DNA of 64,000 nt. Source: Anaerolineaceae bacterium. Lineage in GTDB: Bacteria > Chloroflexota > Anaerolineae > Anaerolineales > Villigracilaceae. This document shows positions 38,376 through 46,393 of the stretch, piece after piece. The notes under the pieces are model-generated. The model saw nothing but the letters and a program-made list of their open reading frames with translations. It was not told the DNA's origin and made no database searches. Numbering within the stretch: position 1 is the first letter of the stretch; each line of letters starts with the position of its first letter. Location: positions 1 through 64,000 of the forward strand of contig QZIJ01000036.1 in assembly GCA_003598975.1 (NCBI GenBank). Direction: 5' to 3'. Position numbers and translations under genes: made by a program.

Positions 38376-38396
38376 GTTCCGCCCTTCGGGTTTCAA

Positions 38397-38891
38397 CTAC
38401 CTTCTCGCTTTCGCCAATGAGCAGAATGGACATGACCTGGCATGTGACACATTGGGCTCGTAAATAAACATGGTCTGGCACTTTGTGCAACGCTGCCAAC
38501 CAACGATCTTCGACCGCACATCCCTGATGGCGTACCAGGCAGCGTTGATGTCCAGATTGCTATTCCCGACGCGGCAGTGCATCTTCCAGACTCGCAGTAA
38601 CATTGCCGCTGTGATTGACCTCCCACCATCGTCCACACGGTAATAGACGGCAACGAAACTGGAAAGGTCGGCCAACGCCATTGCATCGGTAATGAAAGGC
38701 CGGACGGAATCCGGGAGCTTGCCATTGGGCGGGCTTTCGTTATGGAGTTGCCGCCAACGCAATCGAAGTGGCTTGGAGTGGATATTCGTCAGGTAATGAA
38801 CGATAGGTACGCGGAGCCTCAACCCAATCAGCTCATGCGCAACCCGGCTATTTTCCAGCTCCTCAGGGGAAAGTAACGCCGCCACGGGCAT
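38397..38891 (-). CDS. FlhC-like transcriptional activator (SetC/AcaC type)
   Basis: The 164-residue protein ends with four cysteines in a CxxC...CxxC array (RCTKCQTMFIYE and SCPFCSLAKA), as in FlhC, which binds zinc there. In SXT and IncC elements FlhC- and FlhD-like proteins (SetCD, AcaCD) activate the transfer operons. It overlaps the FlhD-like gene upstream by 29 bases in the same order as setD-setC. The complex should bind DNA; its targets here are unknown. Confidence 0.78.
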   Translation of the reverse strand: MPVAALLSPEELENSRVAHELIGLRLRVPIVHYLTNIHSKPLRLRWRQLHNESPPNGKLPDSVRPFITDAMALADLSSFVAVYYRVDDGGRSITAAMLLRVWKMHCRVGNSNLDINAAWYAIRDVRSKIVGWQRCTKCQTMFIYEPNVSHARSCPFCSLAKARR

Positions 38892-39165
38892 TTCCTACCA
38901 GCGTTGCCTCGGCGTAGGTACTTTTCGCATCCCGAGGCATCTGGAGCAGCCGGTTAAAGGCCGGGTCAGATAATCGGAGTGTGTAGAGCGATATGCCTAT
39001 CGTTTCCGCCAACTCCTCGATTTGATCCATGTCGAGATTGGCTATTCGTTCGATCACCGAGCGGGGCAATCCGGTCATGATTTCTGCCGCCTTCCCATCC
39101 CGCGCCAGTTGGCGCGTAAGCAGCAGGAACTGTCTGTTTATTTTGAGTAGGTCGCGTTTTTCCAT
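38863..39165 (-). CDS. FlhD-like transcriptional activator (SetD/AcaD type)
   Basis: The 100-residue product has the FlhD style: DLLKINRQFLLLTRQLARDG, then PRSVIERIANLDMDQIEELA and SLYTLRLSDPAFNRLLQM. It pairs with the FlhC-like protein encoded by the next, overlapping gene. It is divergent from the CI-like repressor gene, the same switch layout as in SXT. The start ATG at 39165 lies 36 bases after the leftward -10 element at 39201-39206. Confidence 0.78.
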   Translation of the reverse strand: MEKRDLLKINRQFLLLTRQLARDGKAAEIMTGLPRSVIERIANLDMDQIEELAETIGISLYTLRLSDPAFNRLLQMPRDAKSTYAEATLVGNARGGVTFP

Positions 39166-39180
39166 AATTAAGTAATAATT

Positions 39181-39246
39181 TTGTGGTCACGAGTGCGCAT
39201 TTTATATTACAATATATGCATCTTACAACAGCAAGGCGCATATATT
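39181..39246. promoter_or_regulatory. Overlapping divergent promoters and operators of the repressor/activator switch
   Basis: Rightward, TTGTGG (39181-39186) and TATATT (39203-39208) with a 16-base spacer would drive the repressor gene. Leftward, TTGTAA (complement of 39223-39228) and TATAAA (complement of 39201-39206), again 16 bases apart, would drive the FlhD/FlhC-like genes. The two -10 elements overlap, so the promoters exclude each other. Related words TGCGCAT (39194), ATATGCA (39214) and GCGCATAT (39236) are candidate repressor sites. Confidence 0.65.
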
Positions 39247-39882
39247 ATGATTACCTCGGACACTTTATCGACTTCCGGCAATAATCCTGTTGCGGAAATC
39301 CTTGAAGCCCTGATGAGCAAACACCGGTTGAACCAAACCGAGCTGTCAAATCGCTCTGGGGTTTCGCAACCAGCCATCAACCGCATTCTCAATGAACGCT
39401 CCAGGGCAAAGAACCCTCGCAAGGAAACACTCCAGAAAATCGCGGGGGTTCTTGGAGTGACCCCTGAGCAACTGACCGGACAGGAACCAATTTCCATCCG
39501 GATGATGGCCTATGGGGCGGTTCCTGTGATGGGGTGGGAAAACCTGACACATAATGTTCGCAACCAACACAGCATATGGATAGCTTGCCCTGTTGATCAC
39601 AGCGATTTGACGTTCGCTCTCACCGTACAGGGCGAGGCCATGATTGGAGACGACGGATACCGTGAAGGGGAAATCATTTTCATCGACCCTGGTGTTGCCC
39701 CAACTCACGGGAAAGATGTCGTGTTAGTCACGGCAGGAACCGCTCTTTTCCGAAGGATGGTGATCACACAGGAGGGGCGTTTTCTCAAGACAGTGAACCC
39801 CAGTTGGCCCAACCCTATCATGCCACTACCCGCCGATGCCATCATCTGCGGCACGGTGGTGTTTTCCGGCCGTGTGCGCTAG
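39247..39882 (+). CDS. CI/SetR-like repressor with degenerate S24 peptidase domain
   Basis: I start at ATG 39247; the open frame upstream covers the promoter region. The 211-residue product has an N-terminal helix-turn-helix (LNQTELSNRSGVSQPAINRI, residues 30-49) and a C-terminal LexA/CI-type domain (LTVQGEAMIGDDGYREGEII; VLVTAGTALFRRMVI). In cleavable repressors the sequences are VxGxSM with a catalytic Ser and a later VKR with a catalytic Lys. Here they read VQGEAM and FRR, so both catalytic residues appear replaced. It should repress the divergent FlhDC-like genes, but probably without SOS-driven self-cleavage. Confidence 0.8.
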   Translation: MITSDTLSTSGNNPVAEILEALMSKHRLNQTELSNRSGVSQPAINRILNERSRAKNPRKETLQKIAGVLGVTPEQLTGQEPISIRMMAYGAVPVMGWENLTHNVRNQHSIWIACPVDHSDLTFALTVQGEAMIGDDGYREGEIIFIDPGVAPTHGKDVVLVTAGTALFRRMVITQEGRFLKTVNPSWPNPIMPLPADAIICGTVVFSGRVR

Positions 39883-39936
39883 TTGTTGCGCGTAGAACCC
39901 GGCTCCGTGCCGTGCAGGGAGAACGCCAGAATTGCT

Positions 39937-39965
39937 TTGACTTGGGGTTTTACCCTGTTTATACT
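39937..39965 (+). promoter_or_regulatory. Sigma70 promoter of the tumE-tumA operon
   Basis: TTGACT at 39937-39942 and TATACT at 39960-39965 are separated by 17 bases, near-consensus values. The gene start at 39990 lies 25 bases downstream of the -10 box, with TAAGCG before the ATG. Confidence 0.75.
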
Positions 39966-39989
39966 TATCTTGTGAGGATATGGTAAGCG

Positions 39990-40397
39990 ATGGCAAAAAA
40001 GGATGCTGAAGATACGCTGGAATTCCTGCTGGCATTCGATGGTCATGTCCACCGTTATGGCGGCGGCTACTGGCTGAAATTCGAGATCGCGGAAGTAGAG
40101 GAGAGCGAAGGAAGACCGCATGGTCTGGACTACTCGTTTACCTTGCATGGGCCAGACAACAGAAGGCTGATCGGTTTTGATAACGCACACGGTGTGCCGG
40201 CCAAGGGGTCACGCTTCAACAAACGCCCGAAAGCGATGGATCACTGGCATAGAACGGAAACAGATGAGGGGCGTCCTTATACGTTCAAGGATGCGGAAAC
40301 ATTGATAGATGATTTTTTCGATGAAGTCGAACGCATGCTCGCAGAGCACGGTATTCCGTTCGAGGCTGTCGAAACAAAGAAAGGAGATAAACCATGA
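39990..40397 (+). CDS. tumE: TumE-family toxin (DUF6516)
   Basis: The 135-residue protein has the DUF6516 layout: LDYSFTLHGPDNRRLIGFDN near residues 47-66, then AMDHWHR, RPYTF and DDFFDEVERML. TumE is the toxin of the TumE-TumA toxin-antitoxin pair found on plasmids and Tn3-type transposons. The antitoxin gene overlaps its stop by 4 bases. The toxin is encoded first, as is usual in this family. Such a pair would stabilise the plasmid by killing cells that lose it. Confidence 0.75.
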   Translation: MAKKDAEDTLEFLLAFDGHVHRYGGGYWLKFEIAEVEESEGRPHGLDYSFTLHGPDNRRLIGFDNAHGVPAKGSRFNKRPKAMDHWHRTETDEGRPYTFKDAETLIDDFFDEVERMLAEHGIPFEAVETKKGDKP

Positions 40398-40771
40398 AGC
40401 ATTTAAAAATTCAGAGCCATGCGTCCTTGCGCGAGGAAATGAAGGCTGTTGCGCGCGGTGAGAGGTCGGCACCGAAGGACGCTGGAGGCACGACTTTTGA
40501 CTCTGTCGAGGCGCTGATGCGTCTACTGACACCACAGAACCGCCAACTTCTGGCCGTTATTCGCGACAAGAAGCCGCAGTCAATCGCCGAACTCGCGGTG
40601 CTGACGGGCCGCGCGCAACCGAACCTTACTCGCACCCTTGGCAAGCTTGAAGCGATCGGCTTCGTGCGGCTGAAAAATGTTGATCGTCGCAAGGTGCCGA
40701 TGACCACCGTTCATTCTCTCAGGATCAACATTGACCCGTTCTCGCAGAATGACCGACTGGAATTTGCGTGA
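40394..40771 (+). CDS. tumA: TumA-family antitoxin, winged-helix DNA-binding protein
   Basis: The 125-residue protein has a winged-helix domain in the middle: LLTPQNRQLLAVIRDKKPQS, IAELAVLTGRAQPNLTRTLG and KLEAIGFVRLKNVDRR, and ends in the VHSLRINIDP pattern seen in antitoxins of the HVO_A0114-like group. It should neutralise TumE and repress the operon promoter. A strong hairpin terminator follows at 40852. Confidence 0.75.
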   Translation: MKHLKIQSHASLREEMKAVARGERSAPKDAGGTTFDSVEALMRLLTPQNRQLLAVIRDKKPQSIAELAVLTGRAQPNLTRTLGKLEAIGFVRLKNVDRRKVPMTTVHSLRINIDPFSQNDRLEFA

Positions 40772-40851
40772 TGCAGGTGTATGGTAAGAGATAGCATTTG
40801 TAATGTAATATTTTATTACCATTGGCGATGCTAATTTGACTGGCTTCATGC

Positions 40852-40885
40852 AAAAAAACCCGCCGATGTTTTGGCGGGTTTTTTT
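40852..40885. terminator. Bidirectional Rho-independent terminator
   Basis: A7, then the stem CCCGCC and GGCGGG around the loop GATGTTTT, then T7. It works in both directions and separates tumA from the convergent radC gene. Confidence 0.93.
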
Positions 40886-40891
40886 ATGGGT

Positions 40892-41494
40892 TCAGATCAA
40901 GCCCCTTTCTGCGAAGGACATGACTGTGGTGTCCGCCACGATGAAATGGTCGAGCACCCTTATATCAACAAGTGACAACGCCTGCTTCAGCGCATCGGTC
41001 AGCATCCTGTCGGACTGGCTTGGTTCGGCCACGCCAGATGGGTGGTTATGCGCGAAGATCACCGCCGCCGCGTTGAGCGCCAACCCTTTCTTCACCACTT
41101 CCCGTGGGTACACCGACGTTTGGGTCAGCGTTCCACGAAACAGCTCCATCCCCGCAATCAGTCGATGCTGTGCGTCGAGCCAGAGCGCGACGAAACTCTC
41201 GAACTCCTGCCCGCCCAGAAACAGCCGCAGGTAATCATGCACCGAGGCCGGTGATGACAAGCTGTCGGACGACTCTTCAAAGTCTTCTTCCAGCGCTCGC
41301 CGCAACAGTTCCCGTGCTGCCATCAGTCTATCGGGCATGGCATAAGGTAAAACCTCTTCTGCCACACCGATCGGCTTTTCATGCCGCATCACGCGCAGCC
41401 CGAAAAGCTCTGCCAGGGAGCGCATGGAATACGATTCGCCCTCTTCACCCAGCAGGATCGAGAGCAATTCGCGGTCGGATAATTTCTTCATCAT
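40892..41494 (-). CDS. radC: RadC-family JAMM protein
   Basis: The 200-residue protein has the RadC/JAB motif AVIFAHNHPSGVAEPSQSDR near residues 146-165 (HxH, Ser, Asp of a zinc site) and the N-terminal helix-hairpin-like region MMKKLSDRELLSILLGEEGE. Plasmid RadC proteins are common in the early-entry region; their function is not settled, and a repair role is doubtful. The ATG at 41494 sits just after GGAGGCACCC, part of the structured leader at 41495-41562. The gene before it in the same direction is ardC. Confidence 0.88.
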   Translation of the reverse strand: MMKKLSDRELLSILLGEEGESYSMRSLAELFGLRVMRHEKPIGVAEEVLPYAMPDRLMAARELLRRALEEDFEESSDSLSSPASVHDYLRLFLGGQEFESFVALWLDAQHRLIAGMELFRGTLTQTSVYPREVVKKGLALNAAAVIFAHNHPSGVAEPSQSDRMLTDALKQALSLVDIRVLDHFIVADTTVMSFAERGLI

Positions 41495-41562
41495 GGGTGC
41501 CTCCAAATAAAAAAGCGGGGCGGCACCCTCCCCTTGCGGGACGGTTACACGCCCCGCAAGGG
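41495..41562 (-). ncRNA. Structured 5' leader of radC (radC RNA motif-like), copy 1
   Basis: In the transcript, CCCUUGCGGG (41553-41562) pairs perfectly with CCCGCAAGGG (41531-41540). GCGGGGCG (41550-41557) can instead pair with CGCCCCGC (41515-41522), which is followed by six U residues (41509-41514), an intrinsic terminator. GGUGCC (41522-41527) pairs with GGCACC (41496-41501), hiding the GGAGG ribosome site. The first two foldings exclude each other. Confidence 0.78.
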
Positions 41563-41578
41563 TTGAAAAAATTGAAAC

Positions 41579-42376
41579 TTACTGCGTTACTGCTGTCCGG
41601 TCGCCCGGTCTTCCCGCTTCGAGAATCTTCTGGCTTGCGCTGAAAATCCGCTGTGCCGATTTCTCCGGTAGCTGACCATCATCGAGCCACGACTGAATGT
41701 AGCCTCGCGACTCATCCCGCCCCGGCAGATCGAAAAGCGAGCACAGGAGGAATGCCACGCCTTCGGCCTCGACTTCCTTAAGGCTTCTTGGCGTCAAGGT
41801 TGCGTCATGGCAATCCGCTTCCTGGGTGTGCCCCAGAACAACGTGAGCTATCTCGTGAAACCGGGTTTTGTGTGGATACTCGGCAATAGGACTGACTGCA
41901 ATCCGCCTTTTTACCGCATAGCCCTGCACGTTACCGTCCATGAGATCGAAGCGTTCCGGCGTGATGTCCAATGCTGTCAGAGCAGCTTCGGCATTCCACT
42001 GCGGCGATTCGATCGGCTCGGTGTAGTCCTCACCTTCGGTCTGTTCCAGGCTGAACCAGCGTGGTGCCAACTTGAAGACAGTGACTGCCTCACCGGAATC
42101 GTCGGATTCGCCAGAGGTTTCGCCCTTGTCCTTGCGTTTGACCGTGATAGGCATCCACAGGAAAATAGCCTTCTGCCCTTTGCAAACCGAACGACCAAGC
42201 TCCTTCCACCGGCTAAAGCTCGCAATCGGTGAAAGCGGTAAATGCCGCTGATGAAGTTGAACTGCCGCCAGAATCTGGTTGCCAATGCTGAAGCGATGGA
42301 ACCTGCGGTAAGCCTCGCTCACGATGCCAGGCTCGGTGAGAGCCCGTGCGAGAAGCTGTGCAAATTTTTCGTACAT
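41579..42376 (-). CDS. ardC: ArdC-like anti-restriction protein with zinc metallopeptidase motif
   Basis: I start at ATG 42376, directly after the GGAGGCACC of the leader; the frame is open 13 codons further. The 265-residue protein has an N-terminal ssDNA-binding ArdC domain (YEKFAQLLARALTEPGIVSE; RFSIGNQILAAVQLHQRH) and a C-terminal metallopeptidase motif RFHEIAHVVLGH near residue 172. ArdC proteins protect incoming plasmid DNA from host restriction. It lies between the primase-like gene and radC, both with the same leader type. Confidence 0.87.
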   Translation of the reverse strand: MYEKFAQLLARALTEPGIVSEAYRRFHRFSIGNQILAAVQLHQRHLPLSPIASFSRWKELGRSVCKGQKAIFLWMPITVKRKDKGETSGESDDSGEAVTVFKLAPRWFSLEQTEGEDYTEPIESPQWNAEAALTALDITPERFDLMDGNVQGYAVKRRIAVSPIAEYPHKTRFHEIAHVVLGHTQEADCHDATLTPRSLKEVEAEGVAFLLCSLFDLPGRDESRGYIQSWLDDGQLPEKSAQRIFSASQKILEAGRPGDRTAVTQ

Positions 42377-42440
42377 GGTGCCTCCAATAAAAAACGGGAA
42401 GGCACCATCCCCCACGGGGATAGATACACTCCCCGTGGGA
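42377..42440 (-). ncRNA. Structured 5' leader of ardC, copy 2
   Basis: The stem is UCCCACGGGG (42431-42440) with CCCCGUGGG (42411-42419). The competing pairing is CGGGGAG (42429-42435) with CUUCCCG (42395-42401), followed by UUUUUU. GGUGCC (42401-42406) pairs with GGCACC (42377-42382). Compared with copy 1 both arms of the first two helices have changed together, which supports real base pairing. Confidence 0.78.
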
Positions 42441-42485
42441 TAGAAAACCGGCCATGGCCGGGTTATTTATGCTGCATCACTACAA

Positions 42486-43568
42486 TCAGGCTGCGCGGGC
42501 CAGTGCCTTTTCGACACTGCCAAGCGCAGGAAACCCTGACTTGCCAACGAGGTTGAGTACGTCGAGCCAATCAATGCCCTTCCTTCCTTCCGGAATATCA
42601 ATCGTGGGCGCAATGGCTCCCGCTCGAATTCCCATTGCCCAGAGCCTGGTCACCAACCCTCTCGCCGCTTCCTGTCCGTGTCCGGATGGATGCTGCCGGG
42701 AAGGCCGATCCTTGTCAGAGAAGACCAGAACCTGGCTCACTCCGGGTGGAGGAACGAAAGTTTCCAGAAGATGCGCGTTACCAGTCGCCCAAGCGGGCAA
42801 GCCGGTGGCTTCGATAATGGCAAGCGCCGTTTCGATTCCTTCGGTCACCGCCAGACGACTATCTGGCTGCACCAGACGAATCGCGCCGCCAGTCAGTTGT
42901 CGCGCCGATGGATGACGCATCAACTTCTTCGGCGCTTCGACCGGTGCTTTGTGCCCACTGGCTGTCAGGTAGGTGCGATGGAGGGTGACTGCTTCGCCCC
43001 CCTGCCCCGTCACCTGCCCGACAATGGCCGGATAGCGCGCCACGAAGTGATTGTCTGCGTAGTAGCCAAGCGCAGGATGAAACCGCAGGGATTCCGGCAC
43101 GCATACAGACAATCCGCGCCGCGCCAGATACAGACGAGCGGGTTCTGCTTCAGGATGTGTCAGCGGCAGTGATTCACGCCATGTGCGATTGAGATGTTCA
43201 CGGCGTGTGGCATCATCGGAATTGCGACCTGATGCTTGCGATAATTCCCTGCGCACGCTCTTGGCTGGTTCACTGCCTAAATGCTCGGCCACTTCGCGAA
43301 CAGTGCGCGCGAAATCCCAACTATTGATCCACATAAGCAGAGAAAATCCGTCCGCAAAATAACCGCACGTATTACAGACGCCACCACCAGTTTCATCAAC
43401 ATCGGGAAAGACCCGAAAGCCATCCCGTCCACCATGAACCGGGCAAGGGACATGCTTCCCCTGCCGCTCCACGGCATCATTCAAAGCTGGTGCCAGGTCA
43501 GACAAAACCTGTTCCCAGCGCCCTCGTGCGTCATGCTTGACGCGTTGTGCATCGTACTTGTACTTCAT
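42486..43568 (-). CDS. Toprim-domain primase-like protein
   Basis: The 360-residue protein has a zinc-binding region (HVPCPVHGGRDGFRVFPDVD, then GGGVCNTCGYFADGF) near residues 36-75 and a Toprim_3-type domain in the C-terminal half (LAVTEGIETALAIIEATG, then VLVFSDKDRPSRQ). This is the build of plasmid and P4-type primases that prime the entering single strand. I chose ATG 43568 by analogy with the other leader-controlled genes; ATG 43583 overlaps the GGAGGCACC of the leader and is unlikely. Confidence 0.85.
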   Translation of the reverse strand: MKYKYDAQRVKHDARGRWEQVLSDLAPALNDAVERQGKHVPCPVHGGRDGFRVFPDVDETGGGVCNTCGYFADGFSLLMWINSWDFARTVREVAEHLGSEPAKSVRRELSQASGRNSDDATRREHLNRTWRESLPLTHPEAEPARLYLARRGLSVCVPESLRFHPALGYYADNHFVARYPAIVGQVTGQGGEAVTLHRTYLTASGHKAPVEAPKKLMRHPSARQLTGGAIRLVQPDSRLAVTEGIETALAIIEATGLPAWATGNAHLLETFVPPPGVSQVLVFSDKDRPSRQHPSGHGQEAARGLVTRLWAMGIRAGAIAPTIDIPEGRKGIDWLDVLNLVGKSGFPALGSVEKALARAA

Positions 43569-43640
43569 CACAGGTGCCTCCATGGAAAGCCCCTGACGGA
43601 ACCTTCCGGGACACCCCTTGCCGGGATCCTTGGAAGGTCA
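43569..43640 (-). ncRNA. Structured 5' leader of the primase-like gene, copy 3 (diverged)
   Basis: GGUGUC (43610-43615) pairs with GGCACC (43573-43578) over the GGAGG site; one C-to-U change gives a U-G pair, so pairing is kept. The first hairpin is weaker (CCUUCC with GGCAAGG), and CCUUCC can also pair with GGAAGG at 43603-43608. An extra hairpin of the same type lies upstream (about 43676-43711), so the leader may be a tandem. It is followed by only a short U run. Confidence 0.5.
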
Positions 43641-43716
43641 CGGCTGGGCCGGTTGGAAATTTCCGCGCGGCATGGAGTTACCCCTACCGGGATACTCTCT
43701 CCCGGCGGGATTCATG

Positions 43717-43757
43717 ATGCTGTTTGTTTTCTCGTGGCCAGCTACCACACTTTCATC
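43717..43757. repeat. About 40-bp direct repeat, copy 1 (paired with 59790-59827)
   Basis: ATGCTGTTTGTTTTCTCGTG then GCCAGCTACCAC and CTTTC. The second copy, upstream of the 79-residue gene leader, reads ATGCTGTTTGTTTCGAGCGG then CCAGCTACCGCCTTTC. Both lie on the upstream side of a radC-type leader, so they may be shared promoter or 5' leader sequence. Confidence 0.65.
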
Positions 43758-44216
43758 CGGCACCTTATTGGGTGGGATTGAATATCAAGGTGAATCTCGC
43801 GCCCTCTTGGGAATTCCTGGCTTTAACAAACGGGAATCTGCGAAGGATGAAATGGTCATTATGCTACGCAGTTACTAACATGCATGACTGCCGAAATGCG
43901 TCCAAAAAGAATCGAATTCGACTATCTAGAAATTCTGATGAAACCACCAACCCGAACGTCCATATGAGACGGTCAATGTTGCGATTTGGGCATTGCCGGA
44001 TTCACGCTGATCGACAAAGCTTAGGCAACTTTACATTGATCGTTTTAAACAACTTGATTTATCTCGACACTGATATGCATCAACTCTTCGCGAATGCTTA
44101 ACTCGCGGATTACCAAAGCTGCATCAGCAGGATTTAGCTCAGGTAGTAAGTGTGTGGCGGTCTTACCTGAAATAGGTGCGACAGGTAATCGAACAAGAAG
44201 CAGCCTCCACGAATGG
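43758..44216. promoter_or_regulatory. Non-coding gap upstream of the primase-like gene with palindrome copy D at 43893-43919
   Basis: No convincing gene. The 27-bp site starts GAAATGCGTCC at 43893 and ends GAATTC; its right arm is less symmetric than in the other copies. The gap should hold the leftward promoter for the primase-ardC-radC block. The metal island begins at its right end (44217). Confidence 0.5.
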
Positions 44217-46376
44217 TCAGTATTTATGTCGCCATTCATAGCTTCCAGTAATTTTGAGCAACCGCATGCCGTTGAATACCACAATCAGGCTGGCCCCCAT
44301 ATCGGCAAAGACCGCCATCCAGAGCGTGGCTTTCCCGGCGAGGGCCAAAGCGAAGAATATCGCCTTGATGCCGATGGCCAGCGCGATGTTCTGTTGCAGC
44401 ACGTGGGAAGTGTCGCGGCTCAGTTTGATGAAATGCGGCACCTTGCGCAGATCGTCATCCATCAGTGCGACATCGGCGGTCTCGATGGCGGTATCGGTTC
44501 CGGCAGCGCCCATGGCAAAGCCTATGGAGGACTTGGCCAGCGCAGGTGCATCGTTGATGCCGTCGCCCACCATGCCGACTTGGCCGTAACGTCCCAGCAA
44601 CTCATCAATCACCGCCAGCTTGTCTTCCGGCAGCAGGTTGCCGCGCGCATCGTCTATGCCTACCTGGATGGCGATGGCGCTGGCCGTAGTCTGGTTATCG
44701 CCGGTCAACATCACCGATGCCACACCGAGAGCGTGAAGCTGGCGGATAGCCTCTGCGCTGTGCCCGCGCACCGTGTCGGCCACGCCGATAACGCACAGCG
44801 GTTCGGTTTCAGTCGCGAGTACCACCGCCGTCTTGCCTTCCTTTTCCAGACGGCCCAGTACTTCCTCGGCATGCAGGCCGCAGACGCCAAGGTCTTCATA
44901 CAGCCGGTGGTTGCCCACGTAGTAAAGTTGCCCTTCGACAACCGCCTTGGCACCGAGCCCGGTGATAGATTCGAACGAAGCGGCCTGCAACAGCGGGCGT
45001 AATGTTGCCTCGCCGCCCTGCCAGGCCGATACGATGGCTGCAGCAATCGGATGCTCGGAATGCGCATCTACGCAGGCGGCAAGTTGCAGCAACTGGTCTT
45101 TTGGCAGATCAACCAGCGGAACCACATCGGTCACGACAGGCTTGCCGTGCGTGAGCGTGCCGGTCTTGTCCAGCGCCACGACTTTTATCAGGCGGCCATT
45201 CTCCAGATGCACGCCGCCCTTGACCAGTATGCCCTGCCTCGCCGCAGCGGCCAGGCCGCTCACTACCGTGACGGGCGTGGAAATCACCAGCGCGCAGGGA
45301 CAAGCGATCACCAGCATGACCAGCGCCTTGTAGAACCACGGTTCAAACGCGGCACCGAATAGCAACGGCGGCACGGCTGCCACTAGGATTGCGAAGGCCA
45401 CCACGGCAGGGGTGTAGTAGCGCGCGAACTGGTCAACGAAGCGTTGCGTCGGCGCGCGCTGGCCTTGCGCTTCCTGCACCGTGTGGATGATGCGATCCAG
45501 CGTGGTGTTGCCCTTGTTTGCGGTGACACGGAATTCCAGCATGCCGCGTTCATTCAGTGTTCCCGCGAACACCGGGTCTCCCGCCGCCTTCACCACGGGC
45601 ATGCTTTCCCCGGTAATCGGCGCCTGATTTACCGAACTGCCGCCCGCCGTGACCACACCATCCAGCGGGATGCGTTCACCCGGTTTGACCCGCACGGTTT
45701 GGCCGACCTGCACATCGGCTGCGGCTATCTCGCGCCATTCGCCACTGACGAGTTGCACGGTGGCGATCTCAGGGGTCATGGCCATCAGCCCCTTGATTGC
45801 ATTCTTGGCACGTTCCAATGAAAGCGTTTCGATCAATTCGGCCAACGCGAACAGGAAAATCACCACCGCCGCTTCCGGCCATTCGCCGATGGCAAGTGCG
45901 CCGATGACGGCGACGCTCATCAGGAAATTCATGTTGAGGGTGAAATTCTTGAGCGCGATCCAGCCCTTTTTCAGGGTGCCGAGGCCGCCGGTGGCAATGG
46001 ACAGCAAGGCCAAGGCGATTACCGCAACCGATTGCTCGCTCGCCTCGCTCCAGGCAACGATTTCCGCAACGATGGCCGCAGTACCGGATACCGTCATCAG
46101 CGCCCAAGTCCGACGCGACACCACCGGAGTTTCCACTTCGCAACTGGAGCAAAAATCCGGCTGGCATTGCGGCTCGGGGGCTGCCTCCATGCCTATCTCA
46201 CGCAAGGCATCGCGGATGGATTGATCGTCGTCCAGCGTGTGCATCACCGTAAGACGACGGGTCATCAGGTTGAACGACAGTTCACAGATACCATGCACCG
46301 ATCCGAGACGTTTGCGGATCAGCGCCTCCTCGGTCGGGCAGTCCATGTTGCGGATGACTAATACCAACTGTTTCAT
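44217..46376 (-). CDS. cadA: Zinc/cadmium/lead-transporting P1B-type ATPase (CadA/ZntA)
   Basis: The 719-residue membrane pump has an N-terminal metal-binding domain (VIRNMDCPTEEALIRKRLGS) and an extra Cys cluster (CQPDFCSSCE near residues 73-82), then eight predicted helices, the CPC motif in VIACPCALVISTPVTVVSG near 356, the phosphorylation site DKTGTLTHGK near 402, and MVGDGINDAPALA. These are marks of Zn2+/Cd2+/Pb2+ exporters. It is the last gene in a leftward metal-resistance unit with czc genes. No MerR-type regulator gene is next to it. Confidence 0.93.
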   Translation of the reverse strand: MKQLVLVIRNMDCPTEEALIRKRLGSVHGICELSFNLMTRRLTVMHTLDDDQSIRDALREIGMEAAPEPQCQPDFCSSCEVETPVVSRRTWALMTVSGTAAIVAEIVAWSEASEQSVAVIALALLSIATGGLGTLKKGWIALKNFTLNMNFLMSVAVIGALAIGEWPEAAVVIFLFALAELIETLSLERAKNAIKGLMAMTPEIATVQLVSGEWREIAAADVQVGQTVRVKPGERIPLDGVVTAGGSSVNQAPITGESMPVVKAAGDPVFAGTLNERGMLEFRVTANKGNTTLDRIIHTVQEAQGQRAPTQRFVDQFARYYTPAVVAFAILVAAVPPLLFGAAFEPWFYKALVMLVIACPCALVISTPVTVVSGLAAAARQGILVKGGVHLENGRLIKVVALDKTGTLTHGKPVVTDVVPLVDLPKDQLLQLAACVDAHSEHPIAAAIVSAWQGGEATLRPLLQAASFESITGLGAKAVVEGQLYYVGNHRLYEDLGVCGLHAEEVLGRLEKEGKTAVVLATETEPLCVIGVADTVRGHSAEAIRQLHALGVASVMLTGDNQTTASAIAIQVGIDDARGNLLPEDKLAVIDELLGRYGQVGMVGDGINDAPALAKSSIGFAMGAAGTDTAIETADVALMDDDLRKVPHFIKLSRDTSHVLQQNIALAIGIKAIFFALALAGKATLWMAVFADMGASLIVVFNGMRLLKITGSYEWRHKY

Positions 46377-46393
46377 TGCCAGCTCTTCCGAGC

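Noticed and set aside
43724-44101. 125-codon frame on the plus strand in the gap before cadA
   Set aside because: It crosses the direct repeat and palindrome D, lacks a ribosome site and does not look like a folded protein.
44045-44284. 79-codon frame overlapping the 3' end of cadA
   Set aside because: It overlaps cadA by 68 bases, has no ribosome site and no family I recognise.
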